Of a stretch of DNA of 17,974 nucleotides, positions 5,464-12,940 are shown one piece after another. How positions within the stretch are numbered: the stretch's first letter is position 1; each line of letters begins with the position of its first letter. The DNA comes from Nitrosopumilaceae archaeon (GTDB lineage Archaea; Thermoproteota; Nitrososphaeria; Nitrososphaerales; Nitrosopumilaceae), in NCBI GenBank assembly GCA_013867245.1, contig JACENB010000155.1, forward strand, positions 1-17,974. The letters are read 5' to 3'. Under the pieces are notes generated by a model that saw nothing but the letters and a program-made list of their open reading frames with translations, ran no database searches and was not told the origin of the DNA. Position numbers and translations under genes: made by a program.

Positions 5464-7008
5464 CTAGTGTTTTCTAAAAATTGCAGAGCCAATCATTATC
5501 AGACCAGAAGAAATCATTCCGTATATTCCAAATGTTTCATTGGTTTGATACAACAATACTGAGCCAATAAAAATTGCAGATGCAAAAATACTTCCTCCGA
5601 GAAAAACCATTGGTTTTCTTTTTTGCATAGAAAGTTTAGCTTCATCCATGAATTTTTCCATTTCAGGTCCTAATCGTAATGCTGAATCAATTGATTTAGC
5701 AAATTTATCAAATGATATCTTTAGTTCTTCAACGTATGCCTTTGGGATCATGTTTTCTTCTTGAAGGATATTTTTTAGAACTTTTACAAACTTGAAATCA
5801 ACATTATGTGTTTTGTAGATTCCTTCAATTATTGAGGCCATTCTCATGTAAAGGGCCAAATTCTTTGGCAATACAAAAGGGAATTTACTCATTGTTTGGT
5901 TTGCTAGCTCCATCAAACTTTGAACCTCCATCTCATCAGGTTTTTGTCCATGCATTGCACGAATTGATAATTCAATTCCTTTTTCAATGACTTGTCGGTT
6001 ATATTCAGGGGTTAACATTCCCAATTCTGCCATTGCATTTACTACTCTAGGAGGATTTCTCTCCACCAGAGCAAGATAAAGTCTGATGAGTTTGTATCTT
6101 GTTTCATTGTTTATTCTTCCTACCATTCCATAGTCATATAGAATCAGTTTTCCATCATCCGTAACTGAGATATTTCCTGGATGTGGGTCTGCATGAAAGA
6201 GTGAGTTTTTCAAAAGCATTGTAAAAAAGACCTTGTGAACATCAATAACAAGTTGTTCTCTGTCAACACCTTTCTCATCTAGTGCCTGAACGTTTGTAAC
6301 TTTGATTCCAGGCAAGTACTCCATAGTTAGAACATTTTTTGAGGAATAATCATCATAAACTTCAGGGACAATTACCTTTTCGTAATTTTGCATATCTTTT
6401 TTGATTGTTTTGAGATTCTCAGATTCGTTTCTATAGTCCATCTCTTCACGAATGGTTTCAATAAATTGAGAAAGCATTGCTTTTGCCGAATATCTAAGAT
6501 TAGGATCAACAAATCTCAAAGCTAGTGGAAGAATTTTCTTTAAGACTTTGAGATCTTCTTTTACAACAGTCTCTATTCCTGGTCTTTTTACTTTGATGAC
6601 AATTTGTTGTCCAGAAATAGAGCCTCGGTAAACCTGTCCCAATGAGGCCCCAGAAATGGAATTTGTATCAATATCATCAAATTTTTCACTTATTGGTCCA
6701 AGATCTTTTTCGATAATTGGCTTCACTTGATCAAATGGAGCTGAAGGAACACTATCTTGTAATTTGGATAATTCTTCAAGATATGGTTGAGGTAGAATAT
6801 CTGCTCTAGATGACAGCCACTGTCCTAGTTTAATGTAGACAGGTCCTAAAGAGACAAAAGTATCAAGTGCTTTTCTTGCATTTTTTCTGAATTGTTCAGA
6901 ATCAATTGTGTTTTTTTCTTGTTGTGTCCATTTTTTTCTATCTTTACGTAGAGCCAAAATTGATGGCAAGAGTTTGATAAGTACATAGATTGTTCTTCCT
7001 GCAGACAT
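5464..7008 (-). CDS. ABC1/UbiB (AarF) family atypical kinase
   Basis: This gene encodes 514 residues. It has the family's defining N-terminal KxGQ motif (K60-L-G-Q63 in YIKLGQWLSSRADILP) and the loop SISGASLGQVYRG (117-129) in place of the normal glycine-rich loop. Also present are the ATP-site lysine in VIKVKRPG (about 139), the catalytic loop HADPHPGN (272-279) and DYG (292-294) as the metal-binding motif. Two membrane helices end the protein (about 472-492 and 496-512), as in UbiB proteins tied to the membrane. Bacterial and mitochondrial members support quinone synthesis; the archaeal role is not settled and may concern isoprenoid lipids or quinones. The start follows the stop of the 127-residue gene by 3 bases, so the two are translationally linked. 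Confidence 0.9.
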   Translation of the reverse strand: MSAGRTIYVLIKLLPSILALRKDRKKWTQQEKNTIDSEQFRKNARKALDTFVSLGPVYIKLGQWLSSRADILPQPYLEELSKLQDSVPSAPFDQVKPIIEKDLGPISEKFDDIDTNSISGASLGQVYRGSISGQQIVIKVKRPGIETVVKEDLKVLKKILPLALRFVDPNLRYSAKAMLSQFIETIREEMDYRNESENLKTIKKDMQNYEKVIVPEVYDDYSSKNVLTMEYLPGIKVTNVQALDEKGVDREQLVIDVHKVFFTMLLKNSLFHADPHPGNISVTDDGKLILYDYGMVGRINNETRYKLIRLYLALVERNPPRVVNAMAELGMLTPEYNRQVIEKGIELSIRAMHGQKPDEMEVQSLMELANQTMSKFPFVLPKNLALYMRMASIIEGIYKTHNVDFKFVKVLKNILQEENMIPKAYVEELKISFDKFAKSIDSALRLGPEMEKFMDEAKLSMQKRKPMVFLGGSIFASAIFIGSVLLYQTNETFGIYGMISSGLIMIGSAIFRKH

Positions 7009-7011
7009 GGT

Positions 7012-7395
7012 TTACTCCAGATAATCTTTGATCTTTTTTGATGCAACATATCCAATGTATCCAGAAAGAACTGATGAAATCAATCCAGATGTTAAAGAAA
7101 GTTTTTTTGAATTATTATTAAAAACAGATTTTGCAATTTTACTTCCACCAAAAATTGCGCATGCTAAACCTATCAAAACTTCTGGTGCATCATAAACAAG
7201 ATGACCAACAGGATCTTTTCTCGGATCAATTTTATCCATATGTACTAAAAATTTGTCATCATATTCTCTGATGTGTAAATTACCATAACGATATTGTTTC
7301 TCTGCACCATTTTTTTGTCCAAGAACAGTTTCCTCAGCTCCTGTAATCATGAATTCACGTAATTCTTTTGGAACTTCAATCTCATCAAATGGCAT
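7012..7395 (-). CDS. membrane protein paired with the UbiB-like kinase
   Basis: This gene encodes 127 residues of an unrecognised family. The first 65 residues look like a compact soluble domain with charged, tyrosine-rich strands (EKQYRYGNLHIREYDDKFLVHMDKIDP). Two hydrophobic segments follow, at about 72-88 (PEVLIGLACAIFGGSKIA) and 102-118 (GLISSVLSGYIGYVAS), ending in a short basic tail. The glycine- and serine-rich helices could form a membrane hairpin. It starts at ATG 7395 with a clear TATA-like box at 7418-7425 and is followed 3 bases later by the UbiB-family kinase, which makes it a likely functional partner or membrane platform for that kinase. This role is inferred from position only. 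Confidence 0.75.
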   Translation of the reverse strand: MPFDEIEVPKELREFMITGAEETVLGQKNGAEKQYRYGNLHIREYDDKFLVHMDKIDPRKDPVGHLVYDAPEVLIGLACAIFGGSKIAKSVFNNNSKKLSLTSGLISSVLSGYIGYVASKKIKDYLE

Positions 7396-7417
7396 GATCG
7401 CAAGATCGAGTAATTGC

Positions 7418-7425
7418 TTATATTT
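7418..7425 (-). promoter_or_regulatory. TATA box for the 127-residue gene and UbiB-like kinase
   Basis: On the minus strand the sequence reads AATATAAG, 23-30 bases before the ATG at 7395. It should drive the two-gene unit ending at 5464. Confidence 0.5.
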
Positions 7426-7450
7426 TTAGTGTAAAAAAGAAAATGTCTAG

Positions 7451-7639
7451 TTAATTTTTGAGCCTATCTTTTGTAAATATCACAAAACTGATTCCAAATG
7501 CTATAAGCATTCCAATTCCAGTTACATATGCATAATTGAATCCAACTCCAGGGTGAGTTTCTTGATGATAATTATTTATGAAATATGTTGCAACTAACAA
7601 AATAGAACCAATTATTGTGAGTTTTCTATGGAGTTCCAA
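7451..7639 (-). CDS. small two-helix membrane protein
   Basis: This gene encodes 62 residues starting with TTG at 7639. Two hydrophobic segments, about 8-22 (TIIGSILLVATYFIN) and 38-56 (YVTGIGMLIAFGISFVIFT), flank a polar, histidine-containing loop (NYHQETHPGVGFNY). A basic end (KDRLKN) suggests both termini are cytoplasmic and the loop is outside. A TATA-like box at 7662-7669 lies 23-30 bases before the TTG, which supports that start; there is no ATG before residue 44. I do not recognise the family. It sits in a run of small membrane proteins on the minus strand. Confidence 0.62.
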   Translation of the reverse strand: MELHRKLTIIGSILLVATYFINNYHQETHPGVGFNYAYVTGIGMLIAFGISFVIFTKDRLKN

Positions 7640-7661
7640 TAATCATAATTTTGATAATTAC

Positions 7662-7669
7662 TATATGAA
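7662..7669 (-). promoter_or_regulatory. TATA-like box for the 62-residue gene
   Basis: The minus-strand sequence TTCATATA is placed 23-30 bases before the TTG start at 7639, the leaderless spacing seen for other genes here. Confidence 0.35.
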
Positions 7670-7681
7670 TTTAGAAAAAAA

Positions 7682-7750
7682 TCACAATAGGGGGGTCGTA
7701 ATAAATCCCACAATGCTACCAGCTAGAAATAGAAATATTCCCTTTGCCAT
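7682..7750 (-). CDS. possible 22-residue hydrophobic peptide
   Basis: In the 169-base gap between 7640 and 7808 the minus strand holds an ORF from ATG 7750 to TGA 7684-7682. It begins MAKGIFLFLAGSIVG and is almost wholly hydrophobic; an in-frame TTG would add four or five residues. TATA-like sequences lie upstream at 7764-7771 and 7774-7781; only the second, weaker one has suitable spacing. It could be a tiny membrane peptide or chance. Nothing else is visible in this gap. Confidence 0.22.
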   Translation of the reverse strand: MAKGIFLFLAGSIVGFITTPLL

Positions 7751-7808
7751 ACCGATTCCCAATTTATTATAGGATAATTATGATACAAGTTTTGGATTGA
7801 TTTTAAGA

Positions 7809-8150
7809 TCAAGGACTAGATTTCATTTGAGATAATCTTTGAATTACTTGTTCAAGTTCTTCCTTATTGTCATTAATAACTCGTTTAACAACTTCGATTT
7901 CTTGGTTTATTTGTTCTAATTGTTCATTATCAGAATTTTTTATTTGGTTTTCCAATTCTTCTAAAACTTGTTGATTATACTGATTAATTTTCTCTAATTC
8001 ATTTTTGTATTTCTCTAGTTTCACATATTGATTAGAGATTTCTGAAAGTTCAGGAATATTATTAATTTGTTGATTTGTCATAAAACCAGATATAGCAACT
8101 ATACCACCAACCACTATTGCTGCAATGATAATTACAATACTTAGTTTCAT
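7809..8150 (-). CDS. membrane-anchored coiled-coil protein
   Basis: This gene encodes 113 residues. The N-terminus is a single hydrophobic helix (about 4-22, SIVIIIAAIVVGGIVAISG) after MKL, serving as an uncleaved anchor or signal. The rest, from about residue 40 to 110, is a Glu/Lys/Asn/Gln-rich helix with regular hydrophobic positions (L45, I54, V62, L66 and so on), typical of a continuous coiled coil. The predicted form is a rod standing off the membrane, probably outside the cell. I do not recognise the family. The ATG at 8150 follows an A-rich leader with a TATA-like ATATAA near 8176-8183. It is 50 bases downstream of the transporter operon and may be read through from it. Confidence 0.68.
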   Translation of the reverse strand: MKLSIVIIIAAIVVGGIVAISGFMTNQQINNIPELSEISNQYVKLEKYKNELEKINQYNQQVLEELENQIKNSDNEQLEQINQEIEVVKRVINDNKEELEQVIQRLSQMKSSP

Positions 8151-8200
8151 TTTTGTTTGATTTTATTTCTCCAAAATTATATTAAAAATTAATCACCAGT

Positions 8201-9496
8201 CTAAGCTACTGCTTTTTTACGCCTGCGCATTATGTAAATTCCTACAGCAATAGCAATCACAACCGGAATTATGATCATTGAAGAGTCAGGACCAGATTCA
8301 TCTTCAGTTGTAGGTTCATTTACAATGATAGTGGTGTCTTCAACAAGAAAGAGTTCATCTCTAACTCCATCTTTGTATCTCACAGTAATTGTAATTTCAT
8401 GTTCTCCATATTCAGGCTCACCATCAAATTCAATTGGTATGTTAAATGGTACAGGTGCATCTACTTCAATTTCATCAATAAATTGAGTATTTGGCTTAAT
8501 GTTAGAGTCACCACGAGGCTCAAGGCTAACAAATCCAAACAAACCATCTTCATTTCCTTCATTGATGATTTCTCCAACTACCATTTGTGTTCCAGATAAT
8601 TCAATGACGTCAATATTGAAAATTGTAAGTTCTATCAGTCCTTTAATGTAAAAGTCAACGATTTTTGAAATTACTTGCTGATCACCATGTGCGTTATAGT
8701 ATGATATGCTTAGAGGAATTCTAAGTGTATCATCTTTTAGTCCTTCTGGAACATATACTGTTGCAGTAAGATATCTAGCGGATTTTGGTTCAATGTTACC
8801 AACATCCCAATTTGATTCTAAAATTACAACATTTTCAACATTAGTAGTAGAAGACGCAGTTGATACACGTTCTGTTTGTGTGTTAGATGCAACAATATCA
8901 ACACTAGATATTGGTGCAGATCCGTCATTTGCAATTTCAATAACTACATTGTTTGTTTTCAGAGATGTTAGAAATGGCTCTAATGCTCTTACATTAATGA
9001 GACTGTCACCAGTTACCTTGAACTGAAAGTCTTCAAATGCAGTTCTAATACCTGATTCTCTTAATCTAGAATAATCAACCTTCACTGTTCCAGGATATTG
9101 TTGAATATTGACATTTTTATCGACATTAACAAAAAATGTCAGATGGAAATTTTCTCCTGCAAGGGAATTTGAATCGCTGTCGGCCTTGATAATTGCACCT
9201 GGTCCATCAGATGCTGAAAATCCAAAAGGTAACGATAATTGTCCCTTTATTCCTGTGATGTCTTGAGTTCCAACATTAGCAAACACTACAGTAAATGGAA
9301 CATTACTGTCTCCAGATTCAACTTCAATTTTTTGATTTAATGTACCAAAGTATGCATCTAAGAATTTGACATCACCAAAGTCTCTCTCAAATGGAGAATC
9401 TCCAAATCCACCAGATGTAATTTGTCCAAAGGAATTTCCTATGAAAAGTGGAACTAACATCAAAGATAGTAACAAGAAGAATGGTTTTTGATTCAT
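8201..9496 (-). CDS. secreted, membrane-anchored COG1361/CARDB-like protein of the ABC locus
   Basis: This gene encodes 431 residues. It begins with a signal peptide (about 1-25, hydrophobic LLLSLMLVPLFIG then NSFGQ). Several beta-sandwich repeats follow, with the rhythm of CARDB/COG1361 'S-layer-like' domains: phrases such as VPFTVVFANVGTQDITGIKG, NNVVIEIANDGSAPISSVDI and MVVGEIINEGNEDG recur about every 110-140 residues. The C-terminus has an acidic linker, one membrane helix (about 407-424) and a basic RRRKK stop-transfer. The bulk should therefore be outside the cell, tethered to the membrane. Its ATG overlaps the ABC ATPase stop by 4 bases (ATGA), so it belongs to the transporter. It may take the place of the MacA-type periplasmic partner of bacterial MacB systems. 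This is an inference from order and topology. Confidence 0.8.
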   Translation of the reverse strand: MNQKPFFLLLSLMLVPLFIGNSFGQITSGGFGDSPFERDFGDVKFLDAYFGTLNQKIEVESGDSNVPFTVVFANVGTQDITGIKGQLSLPFGFSASDGPGAIIKADSDSNSLAGENFHLTFFVNVDKNVNIQQYPGTVKVDYSRLRESGIRTAFEDFQFKVTGDSLINVRALEPFLTSLKTNNVVIEIANDGSAPISSVDIVASNTQTERVSTASSTTNVENVVILESNWDVGNIEPKSARYLTATVYVPEGLKDDTLRIPLSISYYNAHGDQQVISKIVDFYIKGLIELTIFNIDVIELSGTQMVVGEIINEGNEDGLFGFVSLEPRGDSNIKPNTQFIDEIEVDAPVPFNIPIEFDGEPEYGEHEITITVRYKDGVRDELFLVEDTTIIVNEPTTEDESGPDSSMIIIPVVIAIAVGIYIMRRRKKAVA

Positions 9497-10200
9497 TTTG
9501 CTAAAACCTCCATTTCTGATGGCATATCACCTTCAAAGGCTTTACCGTCTTTTATTGTAATTACTTTGTCTACATCACCAAAATGTTGACGATCGTGTGT
9601 AACAATAACAAATGTCTGATTGAGTTTCTTTGCCATAGATTTCATCAGGTGAACTATTTTATCAGAGGTAACAGAGTCAAGATTTCCTGTTGGCTCATCT
9701 GCTAGAACAATTGAGGGTTTATTGACTAGTCCTCTAGCAATAGCTGCTCTTTGAGCTTGTCCGCCTGAAATTTTATTTGCACGTTTATTGATTTGATCTT
9801 CTAATCCAACTGCCTTTAGCAAATCTCGTGCATCTTTCTCAGCGGTGGTGTTTGTACCTGCAATTTGTCGGGGTAAGAGTACATTTTCCAAAACTGTTAG
9901 ATCAGAAAGAAGATTTGAGAATTGGAAGATAAATCCTAACTTTTTATTTCTAAATGAAGAGATTTTATCATCATCAAGAGTTGTAGTATCTGTTCCGTCA
10001 ATGAAGATCTTACCACTTGTAGGACGATCAAGTAAACCAATCATGTTAAGTAATGTAGATTTTCCTGAACCAGAACTACCAACAATTAGAACAATTTCAC
10101 CTTGATCAACTGATAAAGTTGCATCATCAAGAGCTTTTACTTTGTTTTCACCTTCGCCATAGACTTTGCTTAGATTGTGAATTTCCAGTACCTTAGACAG
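9493..10200 (-). CDS. ABC transporter ATP-binding protein, MacB/LolD type, with CTG start
   Basis: The ATPase drives a FtsX-type permease. The visible motifs are Walker A GSSGSGKST (about 41-49), the Q-loop FQF, the signature ISGGQAQRAAIARGL, Walker B VLADEPTGNLD and the H-loop VTHD. The first ATG in frame (10044) falls after Walker A and would remove it, so it cannot be the true start. The frame is open back to a TGA at 10206-10204, with no ATG, GTG or TTG. The candidates are CTG at 10200 and CTG at 10188. I prefer 10200: it gives a normal N-terminus (SKVLEIHNLSKVYGEG), 235 residues, an 8-base overlap with the permease stop, and a GGAGG 9 bases upstream. The length is normal for the family. 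Overlap with the next gene is 4 bases. Confidence 0.85.
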   Translation of the reverse strand: MSKVLEIHNLSKVYGEGENKVKALDDATLSVDQGEIVLIVGSSGSGKSTLLNMIGLLDRPTSGKIFIDGTDTTTLDDDKISSFRNKKLGFIFQFSNLLSDLTVLENVLLPRQIAGTNTTAEKDARDLLKAVGLEDQINKRANKISGGQAQRAAIARGLVNKPSIVLADEPTGNLDSVTSDKIVHLMKSMAKKLNQTFVIVTHDRQHFGDVDKVITIKDGKAFEGDMPSEMEVLAK

Positions 10201-11380
10201 TTCTCATCGCCTCCACAGGTAATAGTTTTGTCGCTCTATACGATGGATAAAGTGATGCAATAATTGCCAAAATGAAAGAAGTTAATGCAGTTTGGATGAT
10301 TTTCTCCCAATTGTAACTCACTTCAAGAGGCAAACTATTGTTAAAGGACATTTTAGTTTCCTTTGCATAGAAGGTGTATCCCAAGCCTGCAGCCGTGCCT
10401 ACACCAGCACCAATTGCGCCAATAATCATTCCTTGGAAAATAAATATGATAAGAATATCTTTTCTTTTAGCTCCAATAGATCTCATAACTCCAATCTCAC
10501 GAGTTTTTCCATTAACTAACATCATCTGAATTGTTACAATGGCAAAAGCTGAAGACATCATTCCAAAATAACCAATCATGTTAATCATTGCAATTCCAGA
10601 TCTAAAACCAGCTAGTTGTTCTTCAGCTGATTCTTCTATTGTTTCAGCAAGAAAATCATCATTTGGAAATGAACGTAAGAAAAATTCCTTTACCTCAAAT
10701 GCTTTTGTAGGATCATTTAGTTTTACCATAAAAGAACCTGTTTGACCATCCCTATTCATCATATCACGTAGTGTATCAATATGAACAACTGCAGTATAAT
10801 CAAATCCTTGACCTCCAGGTGACTTTGCAATTCCTGAAACAGTAAATCGTCTAACTTCATCTTGTCCATATCTATCTACTACTAGAACTTTGACGCTATC
10901 ACCAACTTGAGCTCCTCCAAGATCTCTTGCAACATTAGAACCTAATACAATAGAATTTCTTGAAAAAACATAACTTCCATCTGCAATAGTTTCATGAACA
11001 GTTGATGCTCTAATATCTCGGAAAGGATCAATTCCAACTATGGGTATACGTGTTTCTTCAATTAGTTTTCCATTTTTTGTCATATTCATTTCGGCTGTTG
11101 ATGAAAGCCGCGGTGTCGCCGCTTCTACATATGGAATTCTTTCAAACCAACTTACAACAGATAAATCTGATTTATCGATATAGTCATTTTCATCAGTTAC
11201 AAGAATGTCACCATTTCTGTAATTACTGATATCCCTAACTATTGCATCAAACAATCCTTGGAAAATTACAAAATTTACATGAATAACTAAAATTCCAATT
11301 GTTACAGCTAAGACTGCACCAATCAAACTGCCTTTTTTGTTGAATAGCATTCTTTTTGCTAATCTTAAGCGATATTCCAC
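10193..11380 (-). CDS. ABC transporter permease, MacB/FtsX type
   Basis: This gene encodes 395 residues with the four-helix layout of the family. TM1 is at about 18-40 and is followed by a long extracytoplasmic MacB_PCD-like domain (about 45-255, with a segment LGSNVARDLGGAQVGDSVKV). Three helices follow near 268-290, 310-335 and 362-382. The cytoplasmic FtsX motif KTREIGVMRSIGAKRKDI links helices 2 and 3, and the protein ends with the usual SYRATKLLPVEAMR. Such permeases pass on mechanical force or extract lipids, peptides or small molecules rather than importing solutes. The start is GTG at 11380, with a TATA-like box 22-29 bases upstream. It is the first gene of the three-gene operon and faces the Lrp-like regulator across 116 bases. 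Confidence 0.9.
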   Translation of the reverse strand: MEYRLRLAKRMLFNKKGSLIGAVLAVTIGILVIHVNFVIFQGLFDAIVRDISNYRNGDILVTDENDYIDKSDLSVVSWFERIPYVEAATPRLSSTAEMNMTKNGKLIEETRIPIVGIDPFRDIRASTVHETIADGSYVFSRNSIVLGSNVARDLGGAQVGDSVKVLVVDRYGQDEVRRFTVSGIAKSPGGQGFDYTAVVHIDTLRDMMNRDGQTGSFMVKLNDPTKAFEVKEFFLRSFPNDDFLAETIEESAEEQLAGFRSGIAMINMIGYFGMMSSAFAIVTIQMMLVNGKTREIGVMRSIGAKRKDILIIFIFQGMIIGAIGAGVGTAAGLGYTFYAKETKMSFNNSLPLEVSYNWEKIIQTALTSFILAIIASLYPSYRATKLLPVEAMRTV

Positions 11381-11401
11381 GAAATCAGTAAAATAGTCTG
11401 A

Positions 11402-11409
11402 TATTTAAT
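11402..11409 (-). promoter_or_regulatory. TATA-like box for the ABC operon
   Basis: The minus-strand sequence ATTAAATA is 22-29 bases before the GTG at 11380, supporting that non-ATG start. It lies in the 116-base divergent region shared with the regulator gene. Confidence 0.4.
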
Positions 11410-11442
11410 GTCTATGATGTATAGTGCTAACAATATAGACAA

Positions 11443-11450
11443 TTTTATAT
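11443..11450 (+). promoter_or_regulatory. TATA-like box for the Lrp/AsnC-like gene
   Basis: TTTTATAT lies 47-54 bases before the ATG at 11497, implying a short leader of roughly 20-25 bases. That leader holds GGAGATGA at 11485-11492, a Shine-Dalgarno-like site 8 bases (from GGAG) before the ATG. This gene is thus one of the few here with an apparent leader. Confidence 0.4.
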
Positions 11451-11496
11451 GATATTAGTTTTGTATGAATCGTAGAGAAGTATTGGAGATGACAAA

Positions 11497-12399
11497 ATGG
11501 ACAATTTAGATATGAGAATCTTGAGTAGATTACTCAATAATTGTAGGGAATCAGACAGACAGATTGGAAAAGAATTAGGAATTTCAGGAGGAGCAGTTCG
11601 AGTCAGAATAAAGAAAATGCAAGAAAGTGGTGTTATTGAGAAATTTTTCCTCAAAATCGAACCACCAATTTTGGGTCATGGTGTTTTGTATTTTGTTGTG
11701 TCAGGAGAAAATATTCAAGAAATTTTAGAACAAGTTAGTCTTGTAGGTGAGCCATACATTGTAGTTCCATGTGTTGGAGGAGTAACAGTATGTGGTATTA
11801 CAATTCAAGAAAATTTAGAACAAAAAATTGAGCTTGCAAAAAAGTTAATGAAAGATCTTAGAGTGTTATCAATATTTGAAGCTGAAAATTCAGATTTCAA
11901 ATCTAATTTAACGAAAACAGATTTGGAAATTTTAGAAGAACTAATCAAAGAACCAAGACAGAAAATTGAAAAAATCGCAAATATTACAAATCTATCAACT
12001 AAGACGGTAACAAGATGTATAGAAAAATTACATCAAAATGATGGTTTTCAATTCACTTTAATTTATGATCCAACCAAAATGGAAGATTTCATTCCACATG
12101 CAGTACTTTCATGGATTGATGGAGATTTGAAAGAGACATTAGAAAACTTGAATGATACATTTTCAGAATCTTATTTACAAATTCCTTTTATTGCAAAAAA
12201 TCAGATTGTATTATTTTTGTATAGTGACAGCATATTCAAAATGGATGAACTAACACAAAAGGTTAGGACAAGTAAAAATGTTAAATCAGCAGATTTGTTT
12301 ATTCCTAAAAAAATCTCATTTTATACAAATTGGATGATAAAATCAATTGCTGAATCAAAAAAATCTCCAAAATTACATCTTTCATATCAAACAAATTAA
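11497..12399 (+). CDS. Lrp/AsnC-family regulator with two winged-helix domains
   Basis: This gene encodes 300 residues, twice the normal Lrp length. The N-terminal DNA-binding domain (about 2-50) reads LDMRILSRLLNNCRESDRQI then LGISGGAVRVRIKKM, a clear AsnC-type helix-turn-helix. A RAM-like alpha/beta segment follows (55-130). A second HTH spans about 139-185 (TKTDLEILEELIKEPRQKI, then LSTKTVTRCIEKL), followed by a second ligand-binding-like half to the end. One chain therefore mimics a dimer of ordinary Lrp proteins. It most likely binds DNA in the cytoplasm and senses a small molecule, which is not identifiable. Its divergent position beside the ABC operon makes that operon a candidate target, together with its own promoter. 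The SD-like GGAG before ATG supports the start. Confidence 0.85.
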   Translation: MDNLDMRILSRLLNNCRESDRQIGKELGISGGAVRVRIKKMQESGVIEKFFLKIEPPILGHGVLYFVVSGENIQEILEQVSLVGEPYIVVPCVGGVTVCGITIQENLEQKIELAKKLMKDLRVLSIFEAENSDFKSNLTKTDLEILEELIKEPRQKIEKIANITNLSTKTVTRCIEKLHQNDGFQFTLIYDPTKMEDFIPHAVLSWIDGDLKETLENLNDTFSESYLQIPFIAKNQIVLFLYSDSIFKMDELTQKVRTSKNVKSADLFIPKKISFYTNWMIKSIAESKKSPKLHLSYQTN

Positions 12400-12402
12400 A
12401 TA
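12395..12402 (+). promoter_or_regulatory. TATA-like box for the Nudix gene
   Basis: ATTAAATA overlaps the stop codon of the preceding gene and is 23-30 bases before the ATG at 12425, so the Nudix gene may have its own leaderless promoter. Confidence 0.35.
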
Positions 12403-12424
12403 ATAATAATTTCTTCTAGATTGC

Positions 12425-12940
12425 ATGAAACGAAAAAAGATCTATGAAGGAAAAATTTTAGGTCTTAGTGTTTATGACGGAAAAATTGAAGGAAGAAAAG
12501 TAAAACGTGAAGTGATTGAGCACAGAGGAGCTGCTGCGATGCTTGCATTTGATGAAGACAAAAAAGTCATTTTAGTAAAGCAACATAGATTTCCACATGG
12601 TTATGTTTTGGAGATTCCTGCAGGCACATTAGAAAAACGAGAGCAGCCTATCAAATGTGCATTTAGAGAATTAGAAGAAGAGACAGGGTACAGAGCAAAG
12701 AAAATGACGCCTCTAATCACATACTATCCATCAATTGGGTACAATTCGGAGATAATTCACTGCTTTGTAGCCTCAGGATTAAAAAAAATTGCAGATTTGA
12801 AACTAGATGATGATGAAATTTTATCAGTAGTAAAAGTGGATATGAAAAAACTACTTACTATGATAAAGTCTGGAAAAATTCAAGATTCAAAGACTATATG
12901 TGCAGTTCTGACATATGCTGCAAAAAAGAAGCTATACTAA
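12425..12940 (+). CDS. Nudix hydrolase, ADP-ribose pyrophosphatase-like
   Basis: This gene encodes 171 residues. The Nudix box is complete at 67-89: G67, E73, then R81-E82-L-x-E84-E85-x-G88, i.e. Gx5Ex7REUxEExGU. Just before it, VLEIPAG (62-67) is the sequence typical of the ADP-ribose/NDP-sugar pyrophosphatase group, as is the N-terminal beta-sheet region with VKREVIEHRGAAAML. These enzymes split ADP-ribose into AMP and ribose 5-phosphate, using Mg ions in the cytoplasm. The real substrate cannot be read from the sequence. The gene is 25 bases after the regulator and its TAA directly abuts the stop of the convergent PhoU gene. Confidence 0.9.
   Translation: MKRKKIYEGKILGLSVYDGKIEGRKVKREVIEHRGAAAMLAFDEDKKVILVKQHRFPHGYVLEIPAGTLEKREQPIKCAFRELEEETGYRAKKMTPLITYYPSIGYNSEIIHCFVASGLKKIADLKLDDDEILSVVKVDMKKLLTMIKSGKIQDSKTICAVLTYAAKKKLY

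Noticed and set aside
7396..7408. GATC-flanked near-palindrome before the 127-residue gene (GATCTTGCGATC)
   Set aside because: Short and imperfect; with the start codon right beside it there is no independent sign that it is an operator.
8271..9026. Plus-strand ORFs at 8271-8486, 8399-8599 and 8706-9026
   Set aside because: They mirror the COG1361-like gene on the other strand and show no domain, promoter or start signal.
9493..10044. 183-residue form of the ABC ATPase starting at ATG 10044
   Set aside because: It would lack Walker A, although an intact Walker A is encoded directly upstream in the same frame.
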